Made by a program: the position numbers and the translations under genes
Part shown: piece after piece, positions 45,639 to 53,582 of the stretch
Numbering within the stretch: position 1 is the stretch's first letter
Layout: each line of letters begins with the position of its first letter
DNA from: Sulfitobacter sp. SK011
GTDB lineage: Bacteria > Pseudomonadota > Alphaproteobacteria > Rhodobacterales > Rhodobacteraceae
DNA: 64,000 nt
NCBI RefSeq assembly: GCF_003352065.1
Contig: NZ_CP025803.1
Coordinates: forward strand, 1,963,574 to 2,027,573
Direction of reading: 5' to 3'
Notes under the pieces: model-generated
Seen by the model: the letters and a program-made list of their open reading frames with translations, nothing else
Databases searched by the model: none
What the model was told of the DNA's origin: nothing

Positions 45639-46487
45639 TTAGCCGACAAAGGCCTTTTCAACGACATAATGCCTGGGGTCTGAATTCGCCCCTTCCTCAA
45701 GGCCAAACCCTTCGAGGATCTTCTTGAGGTCGGTGTTCAGCCCGATGGATCCACAAACCATCGCCCGGTCTGTCGGGGCTGAAATGCCGTCAATCCCCAG
45801 ATCGCTGAACAACGTACCGTCTTCGAGCAAGGTGGTGATCCGGCCCATCTTGGGGCTTTGTTCACGGGTGGTGGTCGGATAATAGCGGATCTTGGCCAGA
45901 TTTTCGGCACCGATCAGTTCCTGCATCATCTCATCCGCCTGCAGATCTGCAATCAGGGTGCGGCTGTATTCCAGCTCAGCCACATCGCGACAGGTATGGG
46001 TGATGATCACCTCATCGTAATCCTCATAGGTCTGCGGTTCACGCAAAAGCGACGCGAAAGGTGCAAAGCCTGTGCCGGTGGCAAAGAACCACAGCCGCTT
46101 GCCGGGCAACAGGGCGTCATGCACCAGCGTGCCGACAGGTTTGGGCCGCAGAATGATCTGATCGCCGGGCTGGATATGCTGCAGTTTCGAGGTCAGCGGC
46201 CCGTCCTGTACCTTGATCGAATAGAACTCCAGCTCGTCGTCCCATGCCGGTGACGCAATGGAATAGGCGCGCAGCAGCGGCTTTTGCTTGCCGGTCACCG
46301 GGTCGGGATCGCCCATCAGGCCAATCATCACAAATTCACCCGACCGGAACCGCAACGAGGCGGGCCGGGTGACGCGAAAGGAAAACAATCGGTCAGTCCA
46401 GTGTTTCACAGAAGTCACTGTCTGCGCGTCCGGCAGGGTCGGTACGGGTTTGGCGGCTGTTTGGTTCACAGGTGTTTGCTCAGTCAT
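45639..46487 (-). CDS. fpr: Ferredoxin/flavodoxin--NADP reductase
   Basis: FAD enzyme moving electrons between NADPH and ferredoxin. It has the FAD-binding RAYSIASPAWDDELEFYSIKV, the NADP-binding FATGTGFAPFASLLRE, and a C-terminal HYVVEKAFVG that stacks near the flavin, typical of the bacterial subclass I. The 282 residues include an N-terminal Pro/Ala extension of about 20. It lies 68 bp downstream of DUF934 on the same strand. By context it can supply electrons to the sulfite reductase of this operon. Confidence 0.93.
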   Translation of the reverse strand: MTEQTPVNQTAAKPVPTLPDAQTVTSVKHWTDRLFSFRVTRPASLRFRSGEFVMIGLMGDPDPVTGKQKPLLRAYSIASPAWDDELEFYSIKVQDGPLTSKLQHIQPGDQIILRPKPVGTLVHDALLPGKRLWFFATGTGFAPFASLLREPQTYEDYDEVIITHTCRDVAELEYSRTLIADLQADEMMQELIGAENLAKIRYYPTTTREQSPKMGRITTLLEDGTLFSDLGIDGISAPTDRAMVCGSIGLNTDLKKILEGFGLEEGANSDPRHYVVEKAFVG

Positions 46488-46555
46488 TATTCATCTCGCA
46501 AGCGGATGCCTGCGGCCTTGTCTTAAAAGAAGGGAGGGGTGAGGGCAACGCAGCT

Positions 46556-46963
46556 TTAGGTCGCAGCGCCGCGCAATCGGGATTGGTAATCATTCTGCTG
46601 CCAATCAGCGCGGAACAACCATTGATCAGAAGGCTGGCGCGCAGCGATGGCACCGTCGACCTCGACCTCATCAAAACCGGCCCGCCGCGCCATGGCATAT
46701 TGATCAGCCAGCACCGCGCCATGCGCGCGCAGACGCCCGGTGTATCCGCGCAACCGCAGCGCCCGCGCGATGGTAAAGCCGCGGCCATCTGCGGAGGACG
46801 GAAAATCAACGCGGATCATCTTGAGACCCGTCAAATTGATTGTGCCGGGGTCCGCGTCAGACGGCAGGTCAAGTGCCACGCAATCGTTTGCAGCACCCTG
46901 ATTGCAGAACCCTTGGGTCCAGTCGTCCGCGACGAAACCGGTATCGTTAATAAGTTGTGTCAT
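46556..46963 (-). CDS. DUF934 family protein (sulfite reduction accessory)
   Basis: A 135-residue DUF934 protein, recognised by the LRLRGYTGRLRAHGAVLADQYAMARRAGFDEVEV block. Members are regularly encoded with cysI and cysH and are thought to support sulfite reduction, but no biochemical role is settled. The ATG overlaps the cysH stop codon by 4 bp (ATGA), so it is translationally coupled. The C-terminus ends DYQSRLRGAAT. Confidence 0.85.
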   Translation of the reverse strand: MTQLINDTGFVADDWTQGFCNQGAANDCVALDLPSDADPGTINLTGLKMIRVDFPSSADGRGFTIARALRLRGYTGRLRAHGAVLADQYAMARRAGFDEVEVDGAIAARQPSDQWLFRADWQQNDYQSRLRGAAT

Positions 46964-47751
46964 GTGTTCGCTCCTGTTCGCACCATTTTACCATTCACAA
47001 AATGGATGCCACATTCATCTTTTGGTGTGTCTCTCCAACGGCCTGCGCGGGGGTCTTCACCTGATCTGACCGGTGAAGTGCACGGCGCACACCCAATGGA
47101 GGGAAAGCCGCGCGCGACCAGAGGATGACGCGGCAGCCGGTTTTCGTCGATGTAGTCAGACACGTCCCCAGCATGCCAGAATGCCAGCGGATTAACCTTG
47201 ATCCGCGCTGGCGCGTCCGCGCTGACGGCTTCAACCTCGAAGAACGGCAAAGCGGCGCGCGCGCCAGACTGAAACCGCTTGCGCCCGGTGATCCAGCCGT
47301 CAAAACCCTTTAAGGCTTTAGCCAAAGGCGCGGTTTTGCGCAGGCCACAGCAGGCATCGGGGTCGGTTTGATGTAAGGTGCCATCCGGGTCATGCTTTGC
47401 GATATCAGCAGCCCGCAGGATAGAGACATTGTGCAGCCCCAGCCGTTCGGTAAGTTCCTGTTGATAGACCAGCGTTTCGGCAAAAAGCATTTCTGTGTCG
47501 ATGAAAAGCACCGGCAGATCGCGTTTCACCATTGAGGCGAGGTGCAACAGCGCCACCGATTCCGCGCCAAAGCTGGATACCAAGGCAAGGTTTGGCACCT
47601 CGCGCACGGCGGCGCGCAACACATCTGTGGCGCTGTGATGGCGCAGGTCCGTGTTGAGGCGGGCAACCCTTTCCACCAGCGCGGCACCCGTTACAGGCCC
47701 CGGCGCATCGGTATTTTTAAAAGGGTGAAGATCAGGGTGATCAAGCGGCAT
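46960..47751 (-). CDS. cysH: Phosphoadenylyl-/adenylyl-sulfate reductase
   Basis: Reduces activated sulfate to sulfite. The 263-residue protein has the PP-loop SSFGAESVALLHL, the catalytic Cys in ECGIHF near the C-terminus, and two cysteine pairs, CC in DACCGLRK and CxxC in GCAPCTSP. Those pairs bind a [4Fe-4S] cluster and mark the APS-using type, so APS rather than PAPS is the likely substrate. ATG 47751 overlaps the end of cysI by 11 bp. A longer frame extends upstream but is antisense to nothing useful and is not family-like. Confidence 0.93.
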   Translation of the reverse strand: MPLDHPDLHPFKNTDAPGPVTGAALVERVARLNTDLRHHSATDVLRAAVREVPNLALVSSFGAESVALLHLASMVKRDLPVLFIDTEMLFAETLVYQQELTERLGLHNVSILRAADIAKHDPDGTLHQTDPDACCGLRKTAPLAKALKGFDGWITGRKRFQSGARAALPFFEVEAVSADAPARIKVNPLAFWHAGDVSDYIDENRLPRHPLVARGFPSIGCAPCTSPVRSGEDPRAGRWRDTPKDECGIHFVNGKMVRTGANT

Positions 47752-49414
47752 TTGCCCGGTCTTTCTGATCCTCAGGGTAGAGGGCTGCCTTAAACGGGGC
47801 CAGACCGAGGCGTCTGTAGGTTTGCAGGAAGGTCTCGGATGGCTCGCTGCGCAGCTCAAGATAGGCCAGCACCAGTGTTTCAATGGCCGGAACAATCGCT
47901 TCGGCTGAGAATCCGGGGCCCGCACGTTCGCCCAATGCTGCGTCTTCGGTGCCGTCCCCGCCCAGTGTGATCTGATAGTTTTCCACACCTGCGCGGTCGA
48001 GACCGAGAATGCCGATGTGGCCCACATGGTGATGCCCGCAGGCATTGATGCAGCCTGAGATCTTGATCTTGAGCGGGCCCACGTCATGTTCCAGTTTCAG
48101 TTCATCAAAGCGCGTGGCGATGTGCTGGGCGACGGGGATCGAACGGGCCGTGGCCAGCGCGCAATAATCCATGCCGGGGCAGGCGATGATATCGCTGATC
48201 AGCCCGATATTGGCGGTGCCAAGTCCCGCCGCGCGCAACGCCGAGAACACCGATGGCAGATCGCCACGGTGCACATGCGGCATGATCACATTCTGCTCGT
48301 GGCTGATGCGCAGTTCATCGTGGCCATAGCGTTTGGCAAGCTCCGCCATCAGCCGCATCTGGCTTGAGCTGGCGTCACCCGGCGTTTTGCCATGTGCCTT
48401 GAGGCTGATCGACACAATCGCATATCCCGGCGCACGGTGTTCGCTGATGTTGGTGTCGGCCCAGCTGCGAAACAGAGGATCATGCTGATAGGCGTTGCGA
48501 AAGGGGTCTTCGCTCGCGGTTTTATACGTTGGCTGGGCAAAATCCGCCTCAATCCGGGCAAGCATCTGCTGATCCACGCCGGTAAACTGCGGACGGATCA
48601 GTGCAAAGCGTTCTTCGACCCGCGCGCGGATATCGTCGATGCCGTTCTCATGCACGGTGATCTTGATGCGGGCCTTGTATTTGTTGTCGCGCCGACCCAA
48701 CAGGTTGTAGACGCTGACGATGGCCTCAAGATAGGGTAGCAAGTCGGCCTGTGGCAGGAATTCATTCAGGACTTTGCCAATCATCGGGGTGCGGCCAAGG
48801 CCACCGCCGACGATCACTTCATACCCAATCTCACCATCACGTTCCAGAATACGCAGGCCGATGTCATGTGCCTTGATCACCGCGCGGTCATTGGCCGAAC
48901 CGGTGACCGCCACCTTGAATTTGCGCGGCAGGAATTGAAATTCCGGGTGGTCCGTGGACCATTGGCGGATGAGTTCGGCCACCGGACGCGGATCGGCAAC
49001 CTCATCTGCTGCAGCCCCGGCAAAGTGGTCCGCCGTGACATTGCGGATCGTGTTGCCCGAGGTCTGGATCGCGTGCAGGTTCACCTCTGCCAGCGCATCG
49101 AGCATATCCGGCACATCGCGCAATTCGGGCCAGTTGTACTGGATGTTCTGACGGGTGGTGAAGTGGCCATAGCCCTTGTCCCATTTGTCCGCGATATCCG
49201 CGAGCTTGTGCATCTGCGCGCCATTCAGCGTGCCATAAGGGATCGCCACGCGCAGCATATAGGCGTGCAATTGCAGATAGAGACCATTCATCAGGCGCAG
49301 AGGTTTGAATTCATCCTCGGTCAACGACCCGTCAATGCGGCGTTCAACCTGTGCGCGAAACTGTGCGTTGCGGGTGGCGAGAAACTCGGCATCAAAATCG
49401 GTGTAGTGGTACAT
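47741..49414 (-). CDS. cysI: Sulfite/nitrite reductase hemoprotein
   Basis: Siroheme- and [4Fe-4S]-containing reductase making sulfide from sulfite. Cluster ligands are in CPGMDYCALA and GCINACGHHHVG (C-x5-C ... C-x3-C). Substrate-binding Arg/Lys lie in FTTRQNIQYNWPELRDV. At 557 residues it is the single-chain type. The start codon shares one base with the DUF2849 stop (TAATG). Adjacent cysG provides siroheme, and the sulfate-reduction context makes sulfite the likely substrate. Confidence 0.92.
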   Translation of the reverse strand: MYHYTDFDAEFLATRNAQFRAQVERRIDGSLTEDEFKPLRLMNGLYLQLHAYMLRVAIPYGTLNGAQMHKLADIADKWDKGYGHFTTRQNIQYNWPELRDVPDMLDALAEVNLHAIQTSGNTIRNVTADHFAGAAADEVADPRPVAELIRQWSTDHPEFQFLPRKFKVAVTGSANDRAVIKAHDIGLRILERDGEIGYEVIVGGGLGRTPMIGKVLNEFLPQADLLPYLEAIVSVYNLLGRRDNKYKARIKITVHENGIDDIRARVEERFALIRPQFTGVDQQMLARIEADFAQPTYKTASEDPFRNAYQHDPLFRSWADTNISEHRAPGYAIVSISLKAHGKTPGDASSSQMRLMAELAKRYGHDELRISHEQNVIMPHVHRGDLPSVFSALRAAGLGTANIGLISDIIACPGMDYCALATARSIPVAQHIATRFDELKLEHDVGPLKIKISGCINACGHHHVGHIGILGLDRAGVENYQITLGGDGTEDAALGERAGPGFSAEAIVPAIETLVLAYLELRSEPSETFLQTYRRLGLAPFKAALYPEDQKDRANAA

Positions 49415-49710
49415 TACAGGGTCTCCTGTTTGCCGTGCGCGTAGTTCGACGGGCCTTTGGCGCGAAAATCTTCGCGAAAATGGGTGGGGTGGGGCGTGTC
49501 ATCCTGCAGTGTCACATCGGCGAGATACACACCCACAACGAGGTCTTGCTGCGCACTGGCATCAATCAGGCGCAGGTCGGCGTCGGCCTCATCGGTCAGA
49601 ACCTCGGCTTCTGCCAGATGGCGGGTCCAGCCTGTTGCGGTCTGATAGATCACATCGCCTTCCAAAAGGGCGTTGGCGGTGACGACTTTGGGGGTAAAAG
49701 GCTTGGCCAT
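49414..49710 (-). CDS. DUF2849 family protein
   Basis: A 98-residue protein typical of alphaproteobacterial sulfite-reductase operons. The conserved parts are TANALLEGDVIYQTATGWTRHLAEAEVL and a C-terminal RAKGPSNYAHGKQETL. Role unknown; its fixed position between cysG and cysI suggests help with siroheme loading or reductase assembly. It begins 1 bp after the cysG stop codon and overlaps cysI by one base. Confidence 0.88.
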   Translation of the reverse strand: MAKPFTPKVVTANALLEGDVIYQTATGWTRHLAEAEVLTDEADADLRLIDASAQQDLVVGVYLADVTLQDDTPHPTHFREDFRAKGPSNYAHGKQETL

Positions 49711-49711
49711 G

Positions 49712-51142
49712 TCAAAGGGCCTCCTGATAGGAACAGGGCTGTTGATTTTGCGTCGGTATCACGTCGGTATTGCGGCGGTGTGACGCGAGGGCGGCCCGTG
49801 GGGCCAGACCGTAGAAGGTGAGCGCCGGGCCGGACATCTGCGCCGCTGCCAGATCGGTGGGCAACTGCGCCAGCGAGGTTTCCAAAATGCGTTGGTCGGG
49901 GCGAGAGGCGTTTTCGATCACCGTGACGGGCGTAGCGCGGTCTGCGCCGTGCATCAGCAAGCGACCCTGCACAAAGCGCGCGGATTTTTTGCCCATGTAG
50001 ATCGCGGCAACTTCGTTCGGGCGGGCAAGTGCGGCCCAGTCGTGATCGGCAAAGCCGTTCATGTCATGGCCCGTCAGGAACCGGACAGACGCGTTGCGGC
50101 CCCGGCGCGTCAGGCTTTGGCCAATCGTGGCGACGGCGGCAGATGCCGATGTGATGCCCGGCACGATGTGCCATCCGATGCCATGGGCGTCGACCGCGTC
50201 GATCTCTTCGTCGAGACGGCCAAAGACCGTGGCATCGCCGGATTTGAGGCGCACGACCTGCGCGCCTTTCAGGGCATGCTCAACCAGTAAATCGTTGATT
50301 GTGCCTTGCGCGGTGGACGGGCCAAAGCCCTCTTTGCCCACGTCAATCATCACCGCTTCACGGCGCGCAAGTTCGAGGATTTCGGGGCTGATCAAACGGT
50401 CGTAAATCACCACATCCGCCTCATCAAGCGCACGGCGGGCTTTGAGCGTCAAAAGCTCAGGATCGCCCGGACCGCCGCCAACAAAGGCCACATGACCGGG
50501 ACGGGCGGTTTTGCCCAGGTGGTCATCCAGCAGCGTGTCGAGCGCCGGTCTGACCCCGGCCTCGCCATCGGCAATCGTCCTGGGGCCGGTGTTGAAATAG
50601 TAGTCGCGCCAGAAATCGCGGCGGGCGCGGCCAAAGGGCAGGGCGTCTGCGGCATTGCGAAAGGTCTTGCCGATGCGCGCAAGGGTGCCAAGCGTGGCGG
50701 GCAGGCGCGCTTCCAAATCGGCCTTGATCGCACGGGCGAGCACGGGGGCCGCACCTTCGGTGCCAATTGCGATGGTCACGGGATCACGGTCGACTATTGC
50801 GGGGGTGATAAAGGCGCTGTCAGCAAGATTATCGACGATATTGACCAACGCGCCTTCGGACCGGGCAATGGCGGCGGTGCGCGCGTCTTCGGGCGCATCC
50901 TCGTCCGCTGCATAAAAGAGGGCGGCACCTGTGACATCACCGCTTTGCAGCGCGCGGGGGTGCAGGGCCAGTTTGCCAGCGTCGGCCCAGGCGGTGATTT
51001 CGGGGGCGGGGTTTGCAGCAAAGACGCTGATCTTTGCCTCGCTTTTCATCAGCAGCCGCAGTTTGGCCAATGCTGCATCACCCCCCCCGGACAGCACGAT
51101 GCGCTGGCCCTTTGTGGACAGAAAGATGGGAAAATGATCCAT
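49712..51142 (-). CDS. cysG: Siroheme synthase (CysG)
   Basis: Trifunctional enzyme from uroporphyrinogen III to siroheme. The N-terminal half (about residues 1-200) is the precorrin-2 dehydrogenase/ferrochelatase with the NAD site VLSGGGDAALAKLRLL. The C-terminal half (about 218-460) is the SAM-dependent methyltransferase with FVGGGPGDPELLTLKA, YDRLISPEIL and VRLKSGDATVFGR. The tail ends in a Gln/Asn-rich stretch. It heads the leftward sulfur operon, divergent from an Lrp-type gene across 144 bp. Confidence 0.94.
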   Translation of the reverse strand: MDHFPIFLSTKGQRIVLSGGGDAALAKLRLLMKSEAKISVFAANPAPEITAWADAGKLALHPRALQSGDVTGAALFYAADEDAPEDARTAAIARSEGALVNIVDNLADSAFITPAIVDRDPVTIAIGTEGAAPVLARAIKADLEARLPATLGTLARIGKTFRNAADALPFGRARRDFWRDYYFNTGPRTIADGEAGVRPALDTLLDDHLGKTARPGHVAFVGGGPGDPELLTLKARRALDEADVVIYDRLISPEILELARREAVMIDVGKEGFGPSTAQGTINDLLVEHALKGAQVVRLKSGDATVFGRLDEEIDAVDAHGIGWHIVPGITSASAAVATIGQSLTRRGRNASVRFLTGHDMNGFADHDWAALARPNEVAAIYMGKKSARFVQGRLLMHGADRATPVTVIENASRPDQRILETSLAQLPTDLAAAQMSGPALTFYGLAPRAALASHRRNTDVIPTQNQQPCSYQEAL

Positions 51143-51216
51143 ATCGGCACCTGCTTTAGCGTTACTCTTGATCTCATATATAGGAAATTATCCCGATAAT
51201 GCGCCAGATGTCTGGA

Positions 51217-51241
51217 CAGATAAGAACGCTTGTTCTATCTG
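51217..51241. promoter_or_regulatory. Inverted repeat in the cysG/Lrp intergenic region
   Basis: CAGATA-A-GAAC and GTTC-TATCTG form a 10-bp inverted repeat with one extra base in the left arm. It ends 45 bp before the Lrp-type start codon, where it could overlap that gene's promoter and act as operator for both directions. Confidence 0.5.
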
Positions 51242-51286
51242 ATGCGCGGTTCGGAACAGCAGGACCATAATTGAAGGAAGCACAGG

Positions 51287-51748
51287 ATGAGCGTTCGGAT
51301 CGACGACACAGACCGGAAGATTTTGGCCCAGCTGCAACGCGACGCCAGCCAGTCCTTGGACGATATTGCCAAAAATGTGGGCTCTTCCAAGACGCCGGTG
51401 TGGAACCGGATTCGCAAAATGCGGGATGCTGGGGTGATTGGACAGCAGACAGTGATGCTGGATGCCGAGGCGCTGGGGTTTGAGGCGTGCTTTTTTGTTC
51501 TGATCCGCACATCGGAACATGAGGCGGAATGGCAGGCGCGGTTTCTGAAAGCTTTGCAAGACCGCCCCGAGGTGCAGGAAGCGCACCGATTGGCGGGCGA
51601 CATCGACTATATCCTCAAGGTCCGGGTCAAGAACGCGCGGGCCTATGATGCGTTCTATCAGGCGCTGATTTCAGAAGTGCGCGTGCACAATGTAACCGCA
51701 CTGTTGTCGATGGAAGAGATCAAGTCGACTGTGATGTTGCCGTTGTAA
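51287..51748 (+). CDS. Lrp/AsnC family transcriptional regulator
   Basis: A 153-residue feast/famine regulator with a helix-turn-helix (about residues 5-55, LDDIAKNVGSSKTPVWNRIRKM) and a C-terminal RAM domain (about 65-145, RLAGDIDYILKVRVKNARAYDAFYQALI) that binds small ligands. It is divergent from cysG, with an inverted repeat between. Control of the sulfur operon by a sulfur-containing amino acid or precursor is a reasonable inference. Confidence 0.88.
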   Translation: MSVRIDDTDRKILAQLQRDASQSLDDIAKNVGSSKTPVWNRIRKMRDAGVIGQQTVMLDAEALGFEACFFVLIRTSEHEAEWQARFLKALQDRPEVQEAHRLAGDIDYILKVRVKNARAYDAFYQALISEVRVHNVTALLSMEEIKSTVMLPL

Positions 51749-51815
51749 CGGGGACCGGTCCGGGGTGCCGGTAGAACAAAGCTGTCTCACCCCGAAATTC
51801 CACATCAATTCGGCA

Positions 51816-51829
51816 TTGATGCAAATCAA
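51816..51829 (+). promoter_or_regulatory. FnrL-type box upstream of the universal stress protein gene
   Basis: TTGAT-GCAA-ATCAA is a perfect FNR palindrome. A -10-like TAGTGT at 51852-51857 lies at the distance expected for class II FNR activation. The left side also overlaps a second palindrome, CATCAAT-tcggc-ATTGATG (51803-51821). Confidence 0.75.
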
Positions 51830-51885
51830 GGGAAGGCTTGGCGAAATCCTCTAGTGTTTGGTGAATGAACCAAGAGGGGACGAAT

Positions 51886-52332
51886 ATGTTTGAGAAAATA
51901 GTTGTCGGTTTTGACGGGTCCGAGATGTCCGAACATGCGCTTCGGCTGGCATGCCAATTGGCTGAAAAATTCGGATCAGAAATACATCTGGTGCACACGC
52001 CGCAGCCACACACGGTTGCCTTTGCGATGGGGGCGGTTGCCGGGTATCACGCGGCGACGACAATGCCATCTGCCGAAGAAGTTCAACAAGCCGCCGACAA
52101 GATTCTCGACGCTGGCAAAGCCATTGCGAAAGAACACAACCAGACGATCAAGCAGACCTACAGCGAAAGCGGCGATCCCGCTGACCATATTGTCGCCTGC
52201 GCAGAAGGTTGCGGTGCCGATCTGATTGTGACGGGCCGTCGCGGACTTGGGGCAGTTGGGTCCTTGCTTCAGGGCAGCACATCTTTGCGGGTCAATCATT
52301 TGGCGAAATGCCCAAGTTTGACGGTCGTCTAA
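51886..52332 (+). CDS. Universal stress protein (UspA family)
   Basis: A 148-residue single-domain UspA-type protein. The nucleotide-binding signature G-x2-G-x9-G-S/T is present in GRRGLGAVGSLLQGSTS near the C-terminus, and the N-terminus FEKIVVGFDGSEMSEHAL has the conserved Asp. ATP binding is therefore expected. GAGGGG precedes the ATG. The FNR box upstream points to induction at low oxygen, as for several Usp genes in other bacteria. Confidence 0.9.
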   Translation: MFEKIVVGFDGSEMSEHALRLACQLAEKFGSEIHLVHTPQPHTVAFAMGAVAGYHAATTMPSAEEVQQAADKILDAGKAIAKEHNQTIKQTYSESGDPADHIVACAEGCGADLIVTGRRGLGAVGSLLQGSTSLRVNHLAKCPSLTVV

Positions 52333-52341
52333 GGGTTTCGG

Positions 52342-53523
52342 TTATGGCCGGATCACCAATTGGTCCAACTTGTGAAAATGATAGGCGTTGGCATAGTGCG
52401 GAACCTCTGCCAGCGTCATGTTTGGCAGATGCGCAAAAAGCGCGGGCAGGGCGATCTGCAATTCCAGCCGTGCAAGCGGCGCGCCGACGCAAAAATGCAG
52501 ACCGCCGCCAAAAGCCGCATGGGGTTTGGCGGGGCGTGTCGGATCAAATGTATCGGGGTTCTCGAACACCGCCGGGTCGCGACCGGCAGCACCCAGCATC
52601 AGGGCAATTTCATCCCCTTTTTTCAAGGTGATATCCCCCAGTGCAATATCCTCATAGGCAAATCGCGTGAACATATGCAATGGCGGATCAAAGCGCAGCA
52701 GTTCCTCGACAGTTGCTGCGATATGATCAGGGTTCAGCAGCGCGACGGGTGTGCGATGGTCCAGCAGACATTTCACCGCATTGCCAAGGCTGTGCACGGT
52801 TGCCTCGTGGCCCGCATTCAACAGCAAGATACAGGTGCCGATCAATTCATCCGTGCTTAGTTTCTCACCGTCTTGCTCGGCCGCAATCAGATGGGTGATC
52901 AGATCATCGCGCGGGTCATTTCGGCGCTGGTCAATATAGCCGCGCAGGAACGTAGTGAAGTCGCGCGATGCCTGATTTGCGGCATCCTCGATCGCGCGGC
53001 TGCGGCCCGCCTGATACATCGCGACCATGGTGTTGGACCAATGCAAAAGATCGCGCCACATGTCTTCTGGCACGCCCAGCAGGCGCGCGATGATCCGCAC
53101 AGGCAGTTGTGCACAAAAGGCGGGGATCAGATCAAATGGTTCAGACGGCAAAGTGGCCAGCAATTCGGCTGTGACCTGTTCAATGTCCGGTTTGAGCCCG
53201 GCAATCCGGCGCGAGGTAAAGGCGCGCAGCACCAGACCACGCAGGCGGGTGTGGCGGGGGGGCTCCAGCTCCAGCATCGAATGTGCCTCGACCTTTCCCC
53301 AGTCGGACAGATGCGCTGGGTAAGGTTTGCGCATGTCCTCCGGCACCTCGCGGCCCAGCCGCCGATCCCGCAAGAGCGCCTGCACGGTGGCCGCATCAAA
53401 GGCCGCCAGCATCCCGTAGTCTTGCCAGAACAGCACCGGTCCATCCCGGCGGGCGCGGGCGTAAGCGGCATAGGGGTCTTGGACAAAATCAGGGTCCAGC
53501 GGGGAAAGGTTGAGCATTTTCAT
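52342..53523 (-). CDS. Cytochrome P450
   Basis: Heme monooxygenase of 393 residues. The I-helix oxygen-binding motif is AGHEAT, the K-helix ExxR is EELLR, and the heme loop is FGGGLHFCVGAPLARLE with the proximal Cys. N-terminal PYAAYARARRDGPVLF is typical of soluble bacterial P450s. No ferredoxin or ferredoxin reductase is adjacent, and the substrate is unknown. I start it at ATG 53523, since the family alignment begins near there, though the ribosome-binding site is weak. It is convergent with the stress protein gene. Confidence 0.92.
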   Translation of the reverse strand: MKMLNLSPLDPDFVQDPYAAYARARRDGPVLFWQDYGMLAAFDAATVQALLRDRRLGREVPEDMRKPYPAHLSDWGKVEAHSMLELEPPRHTRLRGLVLRAFTSRRIAGLKPDIEQVTAELLATLPSEPFDLIPAFCAQLPVRIIARLLGVPEDMWRDLLHWSNTMVAMYQAGRSRAIEDAANQASRDFTTFLRGYIDQRRNDPRDDLITHLIAAEQDGEKLSTDELIGTCILLLNAGHEATVHSLGNAVKCLLDHRTPVALLNPDHIAATVEELLRFDPPLHMFTRFAYEDIALGDITLKKGDEIALMLGAAGRDPAVFENPDTFDPTRPAKPHAAFGGGLHFCVGAPLARLELQIALPALFAHLPNMTLAEVPHYANAYHFHKLDQLVIRP

Positions 53524-53582
53524 GGGGCCACATGAACCCGCTGGGACTGGTCTTTGCAAGGGGGCTCGTGCAAACTTGGCGC

